A stretch of DNA of 16,415 bases from Chromera velia (lineage: Eukaryota > Sar > Chromeraceae), in assembly GCA_018398765.1 (NCBI GenBank), contig JAHBMJ010001218.1, forward strand, positions 80,001 to 96,415, given 5' to 3'. The notes under the pieces were generated by a model. The model was not told where the DNA came from and ran no database searches. It saw only the letters and a list, made by a program, of their open reading frames with translations. Position 1 is the first letter of the stretch. Every line of letters starts with the position of its first letter. Positions 8,529-16,415 of the stretch are shown here, one piece after another. The position numbers were made by a program, and so were the translations under genes.

Positions 8529-8782
8529 GCAACCTCATTTTCTGCTCGCCTTTCAATCGAGAGCCCTGCCTCTTTTCTACCGAGCGCCCTCCGGTCCCCG
8601 GGCCCCGGTGACGGGGGCGCTGTTGGAAGCAGTGAGAGGTAGAAAGGCTTCCTCCCTCCGTGAACTTGACCTCGAGAACACAGGCCTGGAGAGGCACGGG
8701 TTCAGGAGGCTCTGTGCATGTATCAGCGTGCGGCCTTAGGCTATGAGGTGTCTAGAAAAGCTGAATCTTTCGGGGGGGGGGG
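8529..8782 (+). pseudogene. LRR gene segment with in-frame TAG, running into assembly gap
   Basis: The frame encodes APVTGALLEAVRGRKASS, then LRELDLENTGLERHGFRRL (one clear ribonuclease-inhibitor-like LRR). It continues as CACISVRP, a TAG at 8737-8739, then AMRCLEKLNLSG. The spacing from LRELDL to LEKLNL is 32 residues across the TAG, so the stop interrupts an otherwise normal repeat. It may be a true nonsense mutation or a sequencing error. The 5' boundary is unsure: the acceptor TCTCCTCAG at 8528 enters in the wrong phase for the previous exon, whereas an AG at 8562-8563 would fit phase 1. The segment ends in a poly-G run and an N gap. Confidence 0.55.
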
Positions 8783-8915
8783 NNNNNNNNNNNNNNNNNN
8801 NNNNNNNNNNNNNNNNNNNNNNNNNNNNNNNNNNNNNNNNNNNNNNNNNNNNNNNNNNNNNNNNNNNNNNNNNNNNNNNNNNNNNNNNNNNNNNNNNNNN
8901 NNNNNNNNNNNNNNN
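8783..8915. other. Assembly gap (133 N)
   Basis: 133 undetermined bases directly follow a run of 11 G inside the LRR coding region. The true size is unknown, so the reading-frame relation of the two sides cannot be read from the sequence. Confidence 0.98.
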
Positions 8916-10589
<1,674 letters not shown>

Positions 10590-11198
10590 TTGGCCTAGGG
10601 TATTCGACTATTTCAATTACGATTAAGATTTTATAGGTAAGATCATACAAAACATATAATAAAAACATAGATTACATAAACATTTCAGGCTAACGGAATG
10701 TAGTTCATCTTAAAAAGCTTAAATCCGGTGAAATTAAGTGTGATTACGGGAAAAAATAATCATATACCCCCCCTTTTATGGTATGTCTTTTACAACTGAT
10801 TACGAGATTACGGCATCTTTTGAAAGACTACCAATATTTTTTTTCCTTGCATGCCGTCACCCATCTCCCAGGAAGCACAAGGTTTCCCGTTGTAGTTCAT
10901 ACAAAAGACAATAAAAATTATTAATTCTCTTCTTCTGTAGTCTTTTGAGCGCCGCCTATCAGACGCTATTAAGGATTCAGACTAGGGATTCAGGGGTAAA
11001 GGGAGGGGGGGAAACTGATGGAAGAGGCGTTAAGTTGACTACTCGGCCTCTCTCGGGAGGCCGCAGAGCAACAACAGCCACCGCGAGCCTGGTTCTATTG
11101 CAGCCCCAAATTTGCCTTAATACTGTTGGTCTTGCTGTTGTTTTTATTGGTTGCACCATACAAAAGTCATAGGAAAAGGCTAGGGAAAAAGTCTATTC
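10590..11198. other. AT-rich intergenic region
   Basis: This probably contains the 3' UTR of the LRR gene. AATAAA-like words occur near 10656-10665 (ATAATAAAAAC). There is a short TACCCCCCC run near 10764, which recalls the terminus of the 972-2638 element but has no partner that I could find. GATTCAG is repeated near 10972 and 10986. No supported gene. Confidence 0.5.
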
Positions 11199-11294
11199 AT
11201 GGAGGAGGATGAGCTGCAAAAAGTCGAAGAAACGTTCAAAAAGCTCCTCATGAAGGACCTTAATGTTGTCATCGATGTTGAGATTGAAGTCTAG
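11199..11294 (+). CDS. Small charged ORF, 31 residues, unknown
   Basis: ATG to TAG encodes MEEDELQKVEETFKKLLMK and then DLNVVIDVEIEV. It is highly charged and probably helical in its first half. The motif ETFKKLL..DLNVVIDV is loosely similar to SSFKNLLREDDQRKLRCVI at the end of the LRR fragment 300 bp downstream, so it may be a decayed piece of the same kind of gene. A chance ORF is also possible. Confidence 0.25.
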   Translation: MEEDELQKVEETFKKLLMKDLNVVIDVEIEV

Positions 11295-11603
11295 TGATGA
11301 CATTATCGCATCATAACGGTTTTCTTTTGTTTTTTGAAGGAGGGTCCAGAGAAGGGGGCTGTTTACCCTATTTTACTATATATTACGGATTAGGAGTTTA
11401 TGAGCCCTTTCTAGATATCACCTGGAGACAAGACTTTCATCGCAGATTGCAAGCGAACTAGTGAGCATTCTGATGAGATGTTGACTTTGTTTGAAGTAAT
11501 TTAATATAATAAGTCCTAAAAAAATGGTTTTTAGTGTATGGGTGACATTAAATACTAATATACCCTATATGTAACCCCTAAAATTCATCTAGTAATATTT
11601 TAA

Positions 11604-11903
11604 GTCGATGGAGAGTTAAGAAGGCTTGGGGAGGTGTTCTCTGTACATGAGTGTGGAGAACTTGTGAAGATGAACCTCAGAAGGAATTTAATCACTCCTC
11701 AAGGGCTATCAGCCTTCTTTAAAGCACTGAGCCCCCGAGCACTGCCACAGCTTCACCATTTGAATATCGAATCTCAGTATGTCGCGCGTCCGCCTTTCGA
11801 TTCAAGTTTCAAAAATTTACTCAGAGAAGACGATCAGAGGAAATTAAGGTGTGTTATCAGAAAGCAAAACTTGAAACTTGCTATGAAAACTGACCTTGAG
11901 TAA
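11604..11903 (+). pseudogene. LRR gene fragment (two repeats) in AT-rich DNA
   Basis: The frame is open from just after TAA at 11601-11603 and has no ATG before the LRR part. It reads GELRRLGEVFSVHECGELV, KMNLRRNLITPQGLSAFF, KALSPRALPQLHHLNIES, and then a basic tail ending KLAMKTDLE before TAA. VKMNLRRNLITPQGL and LHHLNI are LRR strands of the same type as in the upstream LRR gene. It could be an isolated 3' exon (AG at 11603-11604 as acceptor) or a broken copy left in transposon-rich DNA. No upstream exon was found nearby. Confidence 0.5.
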
Positions 11904-12158
11904 CTTTGAAATTCCTGGTGCTTTTTACCGGCGGATTTACTGGTGAGTTAGCGATGATCTCAAAAGAACTAAATTTTGATGAATTGTATTATGATCTTAG
12001 ATTTCAACTCTTTAAAAAATTCTTTTTAAACTTATTAATTGATTGATTAATTGATTGATTTGGTCTACAATTCATCCCTGTAAGTTTGGGTAATTTAGAA
12101 AAATAATTTAAAGTAATTTTATGAAGTAATTTAACATCATTGGGTTAACTCAAAGGGG
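11904..12158. other. AT-rich stretch with ATTG repeats, no gene seen
   Basis: Contains a short (ATTG/ATTA)n run at about 12034-12060. No coding potential or RNA gene recognised. Confidence 0.5.
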
Positions 12159-12405
12159 TACCTTCATAATAATTATGAAATCCCATAGTGACTTTGAAAG
12201 TCATAATCATTATGGGTGTAACCGTCAGTATCCTATAATCATTAAGTCATTATATTATTTATAATAGATATAATCATTATAAACAGAAATGTCATTATCA
12301 ATTTTAAATATGTTTAAAACCATCATTTTGATTCTAATTTCATAATGATTAGCATATGAACACGTACTCATATAATCATTATATGATAATTCAGATAATG
12401 ATTAT
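12159..12405. repeat. Cluster of ATAATCATTAT-type palindromes
   Basis: Seven or so near-palindromic words of the type ATAATCATTAT (or ATAATGATTAT, CATAATAATTATG) are spread irregularly over about 245 bp. They include the perfect 17-mer CATATAATCATTATATG at 12369-12385. A hairpin CCCATA...TATGGG near 12183-12217 encloses GACTTT-G-AAAGTC. The cluster may be subterminal repeats of a decayed element or a binding-site array. No gene here. Confidence 0.55.
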
Positions 12406-12518
12406 GTTTGGTTTTGTTTTGTTTCTTGTGTATGGAAGCTGCGAAGGTTTACAGGCTGTACGGGACTTTATGAAGACTACTGTATCACTCATTGTGAAAG
12501 GGTTTGAGAGGGTTTGAA

Positions 12519-12655
12519 GCGTCTCCCGAATACAAAGGATCGACAGCCATCCGACAGCCGCCAGAGAAAATTCGCTGCAGGCAGGGGGGTTGGGTGTTAG
12601 ATGGGGGGAGAGAAAAGCATCTCCCACGAACGCAAAGGACTGACAGCCACCAGAC
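12519..12655. repeat. Diverged direct duplication, about 98-bp spacing
   Basis: The segment GCGTCTCCCGAATACAAAGG at 12519 recurs as GCATCTCCCACGAACGCAAAGG-like sequence at 12617, each followed by GACAGCCA.C.GACA. This looks like two diverged units of a roughly 98-bp repeat lying just before the GGAA tract. Confidence 0.55.
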
Positions 12656-13495
12656 AAGATGAAAGGAAGGGAAGAAGGAAACGAAGGAACAAAGGAACGA
12701 AGGAAGGAAGGAAAGAAGGAAGGAAGGAAGCCTTGGGAAGGAAAGAAAGAAGGAAGGAAGGGAGGGAGGGAGGGAGGAAGGAAGGAAGGAAGGAAAGAAG
12801 GGGGGGGGGGAAGGAAGGAAGGAATGAATGAATGAATGAAGGAAGGAAGGAAGGAAAAAAGGAAGGGAAGGAGGGAGGGAGGGAAGGAACGAAAGAAAGG
12901 AGGAAGGAAGAAAAGAAGGAAGGAAGGAAAGAAGAAAAAAGAAGGAAGGAAGGAAGGAAGAATGGAAGGAAGGAAAGGGAGGGAGGGAAGGAACGAAAGA
13001 AGGGAACAAGGAAGGGGGGAACGAAGGAAGGAAAGAAAGAAGGAAGGAAGGAAAGAAAGAAGGAAAGAAGGAAAAAAGGAGAGAAGGAAAGAAGAAAAGA
13101 AGGAAAGAAGGAAAAAAGGAAGGAAGGAAGGCAAAGAAGGAAGGAACGAAGGAAGGAAGGAGGAAGGAAGGGAGGGAGGGAAGGAAGGAAGGAAGGAAGC
13201 AAGGAAGAAAGGAAAGAAGGAAGGAAAGGAAGGGAAGGAAGGAAGGAAGGAAAGAAGGAAACAAGGAAGAGAGGAAGGAAGGAAGGAAGGGAGGAAGGAA
13301 AGAAGAAATGAAGGAAAGAAGGAGAGAAGGAAAGAAGGAAAGAAGGAAAGAAGGAAGAAAGGAAGGAAGGCAAGGAAGGAAGGAAGGAAGGAAAGAAAGA
13401 AAGAAGGAAGAAAGGAAGGAAGGAAGGCAAGGAAGGGAGGAAGGGAACAAATGAATGAATGAGGGAAGGAAAGAAGGAAAAAAGGAAGGGAAGGC
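12656..13495. repeat. Long GGAA/GAAG polypurine microsatellite
   Basis: About 840 bp consist almost wholly of GGAA, GAAA and GGGA units on the + strand, with rare C or T interruptions (for example a GAATGAAT run near 12822-12840). Open frames on both strands (Lys/Arg/Glu-rich or Ser/Phe/Leu/Pro-rich) are artefacts of the repeat. Such a tract can adopt triplex (H-DNA) structure. It runs directly into the 146-bp satellite, which itself has a purine-rich part. Confidence 0.95.
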
Positions 13496-14451
13496 AACAA
13501 AGTCTGTCTTACCAAGGAAAAAGGTTTGCCTCGCTGTTATGTGGGTGGGGAGAGAGGAAAAGAAAGAGAGACGTCAAGCTGTAGGAGGATATACTCACTG
13601 CTCATACTGTGAAACTGCTGAGGAGATTCCTTTCTCTCAGTACAAAGGTCTGTCTTGCCAAGGAAAAATGTTTGCCTCGCTGTTATGTAGGTGGGAAGAG
13701 AGAAAAAGAAAGAGAAGCGGCAAGTTACGGGAGGATACACTCACTGTTCGTGTTGTGGAACTACTGAGGAGAGCCCTTTCTGTCAGCACAAGGGGCTGTC
13801 TCGCCAAGGAAAAATGTTTGCCTCGCTGTTGTGTGGGTGGGAAGAGAGAAAAAAAAAGAGAGCCGTCAAGTTGCGGGAAGATACACTCACTGCTTGTGCT
13901 GTGGAACTGCTGAAGAGAGTCCTTTCTATCAGCACAAGGGTCTGTCTTGCCAAGGAAAAATGTTTACCTCACTGTTGTGTGGATGGAGAGAGAGGAAAAG
14001 AAAGAGAGCCGTCAAGCTGTGGGAGGATACACTCACTGCTCGTGCTGTGGAACTGCTGAAGAGAGTCTTTTCTGTCAGTACAAGGGTCTGTCTTGCCAAG
14101 GAAAAATGTTTACCTCACTGTTATGTAGGTGGGGAGAGAGAAAAAGAAAGAGAGACGGCAAGTTGCAGGAGGATACACTCACTGTTCGTGCTGTGGAAGT
14201 GCTGAGGAGAGCCTTTTCTGTCAGCACAAGGGGCTGTCTTGCCAAGGAAAAATGTTTGCCTCACTGTTGTGTAGATGGGAAGAGAGAAAAAGAAAAAGAG
14301 ACGGCAAGTTACGGGAGGATACACTCACTGCTCGTGCTGTGGAACTGCTGAGGAGAGTCTTTTCTGTCAGCACAAGGGTCTGTCTTATCAAGGAAAAATG
14401 TTTACCTTGCTGTTGTGCAGATGGAGGATCCGAAGAGAAGAAACGAGAGAG
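13493..14451. repeat. 146-bp tandem repeat (satellite), six full units plus a partial unit
   Basis: The landmark CTGTCTTGCCAAGGAAAAA begins at 13504, 13650, 13796, 13942, 14088, 14234 and 14380, exactly 146 bp apart each time. Units differ by scattered substitutions but carry no net indel; the last unit is truncated near 14451. Each unit has a CAAGGAAAAATGTTTACCTC block, a purine-rich GAGAGAAAAAGAAAGAGAG block and a GGATACACTCACTG block. Because 146 is not a multiple of three, each unit shifts the reading frame, so five overlapping + strand ORFs of about 120-210 codons arise, most ending at LWNC-stop. I see no sign that these are real proteins. Confidence 0.95.
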
Positions 14452-14869
14452 ACGGGCACTCCATAAACACAACATACTGTGCAAACATGTTGTGCAGTGT
14501 CAATGCTTCGAGCAAGCTTCATTTCTACATCAAAGTCAGGTTGATAACCTGGCAGGAGAAGCTTGCTTTACTCTGAGAAAAGCAATAAGAAGGATACACT
14601 CTCAAAAATCCACGGAGCGCTGCGGAGATGATGGAGGGAAAAATCACGGCTGCACTGAGGCCAGCGTACCGCATAGGAAAGAGATGGAGCTCTATGGAGC
14701 TCTGCAATGTGCAACAGAAACACTTGAATCTCGAAGCAGTTCAGAGCCAACTTAAGGAATGCAGAGTTACTGTAAGCATGAGGCAGCTCGATCACTCCGG
14801 AGGTCCGCACGAGGGGGGTCAATGACGGTTCGAGGGCGGAGGGATGGCTTCAAATCCGAGGGGGGGGGG
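14452..14869. other. Flank of the satellite with nested inverted repeats, no supported gene
   Basis: A nested hairpin is formed by AGCAAGCTT (14511-14519) with AAGCTTGCT (14559-14567), enclosing CAGGTT-GAT-AACCTG (14537-14551). Just before it, CACAACA (14468-14474) pairs with TGTTGTG (14488-14494). A GGATACACTC word near 14593 recalls the satellite unit and may be a remnant of a further unit. The open frame entering from the satellite reaches 14755 but resembles nothing I know. Confidence 0.5.
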
Positions 14870-14872
14870 NNN
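14870..14872. other. Undetermined bases (3 N) after poly-G
   Basis: Three N directly follow a run of about 10 G. The real gap length is unknown. Confidence 0.98.
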
Positions 14873-15159
14873 ATATGTGGGCTGTCTCCATGCCGTCTCC
14901 ATCGCTTATCAATCCGTCTCAATCATATCTCAATGGCTCATCGATAAATCCGGTGTAAAAATTCATACGTGTAACTGCCAGAGTCTTTCAGTCATGTTGG
15001 TCAGCACCAGATGAAGTGCATCCAAGATCGTTTTAGCACACTCTGATTCATTTCCCTCATTCTGAATTTTTTGTTCGTAGTCTTTGCATTTCTTCGTATC
15101 CTGTGCTCATGATCTGCTTTGGTTTGGTCAACTGTTTCGATTTCCTCCTCTAAAGAAAG
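14873..15159. other. Upstream region of the last gene
   Basis: No coding feature recognised. ATCTCAATGGCTCATCG and CCGTCTC words are repeated loosely near 14886-14945. A TAA at 15151-15153 lies in frame just before the ATG at 15160, supporting that start. Promoter signals cannot be identified with confidence. Confidence 0.4.
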
Positions 15160-16415
15160 ATGTTCCGCGTGACAAAGTCGGCCTTTACGGAGGCCGACCG
15201 TCGTACGATGGCGGAGCTGCAGTATTGCTCAGAAACAGAGAACCCAAAGGAAGTGCAGTGCGACATCTGTGACCAGTGAGTGAAGCTAGCCCATCCCTTT
15301 TACCTGCATGACTTGATTAACGAAAGAGTAGTGAAGCGGAATGCATGCCGGGGGCGAGTGGGGTGTTTTTTGTCCTCCCCTTTACATAGGAGACCGGCGC
15401 TTTTCCGTAAAAAACTCGTTCTCATAATTGATAAGGAGTTAGAAGCTGAAACTTTGTATAAAAAGACGTTGTAACGATAGAAAAAGAACTATGGAACAGA
15501 TTTTTTATATTATTTCGAGAAACATAGGCTGCTATACAAATTTTGTAAGTTTTATAACGTTTTTTTTACTATTCAAAACCGTTAAAAAATGGCCTCAAAA
15601 TTAAAAACATTGTATGACAGCCTATGTTTCTAGAAATGATATAAGAAATCTGCTCCATAGTTCTTTTTCTATCGTTATAATGTCTTCTTACACAAAGTTT
15701 CATCTTCTAATTCCTTACCAATTATGAGAACGAGTTTTTTACGGAAATATGCCGCTTTAGAGGGGCAAAAAGCACCCTACTCGCCCCCGGCATGCGAAGG
15801 TAAAAAAAAGGGTGGAGAATGAAGAGACTGGAGAGACAGACCTTGTCGAGGTGGAAGAAGAGGCCGTTATTATTGGGAGACATTGTGGAGTAGATAAGCA
15901 TGTGACAGCTATGAGAAATCGGCGAGCTTGGGAGGCTTCGGGTCAGAAAAAAAAGAGACAGCAAGACATTAGAGAGACCTTTAAGGCCACAAAGAAGCCC
16001 AAACCTTCAGTCTCCTCCTCTTCTGCATCTTCAGGCGTCTCTGCCAGCACGGCAACCGCGGATACTGACGCAGCGCCTCCTCCACAACCCATCCCGTGCC
16101 TTGGCTTACAGTGGTTGAGCGCACAGAATCCAAGTTTTTTTAGTCTGGAAGAGCAAGGAGAGCACTTTAATTTAGTTTTTGAGTATAGAAAGGCAGAGCA
16201 CCTTGGAGGGGTTTACAGAGAGACAACCACTGAGGGTGTCTTGAAGGAGGTGATAGTATTGAAGGTAAAAGGGTGCACGAGGGAAAGGACTATGCGTTCC
16301 TCAATTCCTACTGAGAGGGTGGGCAAGGACAGGATCGAAAAAGCCAGTCTTGTGCCTCGGCTGAGCTTTGAGTGGACGTCTTGTAATAAGTGCTACAACG
16401 CGTGTGCGAAGACCT
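15160..16415 (+). CDS. Unrecognised two-exon gene, possible zinc finger / transposon-related protein, 3' end outside window
   Basis: Exon 1 (15160-15275, 116 nt) encodes MFRVTKSAFTEADRRTMAEL, then QYCSETENPKEVQCDICD, and ends CA|GTGAGTG, a strong donor. Exon 2 (15811 to the window end) enters with G, restoring Gln, and stays open for 201 codons. It begins VENEETGETDLVEVEEEAV and continues IIGRHCGVDKHVTAMRNRR, AWEASGQKKKRQQDIRETF. A Ser/Ala/Pro-rich linker follows, then a region ending SCNKCYNACAKT. The CDIC motif followed by GVDKHVTAMRNRRAWE and a KKKRQQDIRETF-type segment loosely resembles the zinc-finger head of some transposon-derived proteins (CxxC...KHxxSKKH...SISSFF), but the last His would be replaced. 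CDIC could alternatively belong to a PHD-like finger. An 8-bp stem GTCGGCCT/AGGCCGAC (15177-15184 with 15191-15198) lies in exon 1. Function is unknown. Confidence 0.5.
15290..15815. mobile_element. Long foldback (inverted-repeat) element occupying the putative intron
   Basis: Arms 15343-15539 and 15610-15795 are inverted copies, each nearly 190-200 bp and mostly matching. Both carry GCATGCCGGGGGCGAGT, TCCGTAAAAAACTCGTTCTC and ACGATAGAAAAAGAACTATG. Weaker similarity continues outward to about 15290 and 15815 (CCCATCCCTTTTACC against CCACCCTTTTTTTTACC), with an extra 36 bp bounded by GCATG repeats in the left arm. The loop is about 70 bp. Outside lie GAGTGAAG (15278-15285) and GAATGAAG (15817-15824), a 7/8 match that could be a diverged 8-bp TSD. 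No ORF of a transposase is present. The predicted intron 15276-15810 nearly coincides with it. Confidence 0.72.

Noticed and set aside
12832-13462. Plus-strand Lys/Arg/Glu/Gly-rich ORFs
   Set aside because: Same microsatellite read on the other strand; frame openness follows from the repeat unit.
12391-13515. Minus-strand ORFs of 277-374 codons rich in Ser/Phe/Leu/Pro
   Set aside because: They are translations of the GGAA/TTCC microsatellite, open in several frames at once, with no domain.
13455-14755. Cys/His-rich ORFs across the satellite (GYTHCSCCGTAEE-type), possibly zinc-binding
   Set aside because: The same peptide recurs only because the 146-bp unit repeats; each ORF changes frame per unit and stops at the same place. 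There is no splice or start evidence.

Overview
The window looks like nuclear DNA of a eukaryotic microbe. It has spliced genes with GT-AG introns, a VPS36 gene, a multi-exon leucine-rich-repeat (LRR) gene, long microsatellites and several non-autonomous DNA transposons. Expanded LRR families, TGCATGCA-type motifs, poly-G runs next to assembly gaps and mixed GC content would fit an alveolate alga such as the chromerid Chromera velia. That assignment is inference from memory, not a database result.

Layout: (1) 3-863 is the 3' part of a VPS36 (ESCRT-II) gene. (2) 864-5460 is an AT-rich transposon island. It holds a 1.67-kb element (972-2638) with terminal inverted repeats (TIRs) and an 8-bp target-site duplication (TSD). 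It also holds a 1.29-kb hAT-like element (3254-4543) with its own 8-bp TSD, apparently nested in another inverted-repeat element (2984-4976). Two short GC-rich islands full of TGCATG palindromes (about 2296-2422 and 5281-5425) stand out. (3) About 5865-10589 is an LRR gene on the + strand. Several short upstream exons are all phase 1 at both ends, and a large 3' exon block encodes about 12-13 ribonuclease-inhibitor-like LRRs. The reading frame is damaged by an in-frame TAG, a 133-base N gap and a one-base frameshift. (4) 10590-12518 is AT-rich, with a 31-codon ORF, a broken LRR fragment and a cluster of ATAATCATTAT palindromes. (5) 12519-14451 is satellite DNA: a 98-bp-spaced duplication, about 840 bp of GGAA-type polypurine repeat, then six and a half units of a tandem repeat with an exact 146-bp period. 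(6) 15160-16415 is the 5' part of an unrecognised two-exon gene. Its putative intron is almost entirely a long foldback (inverted-repeat) element.

The genes show no sign of acting together. VPS36 is a housekeeping trafficking gene, the LRR gene belongs to a repeat-rich family, and the last gene may be transposon-related. The items most worth a second look are the foldback element that coincides with an intron, the strictly 146-bp satellite open in all three frames over three-unit spans, the two clear transposons with 8-bp TSDs, and the one-LRR-per-exon architecture.
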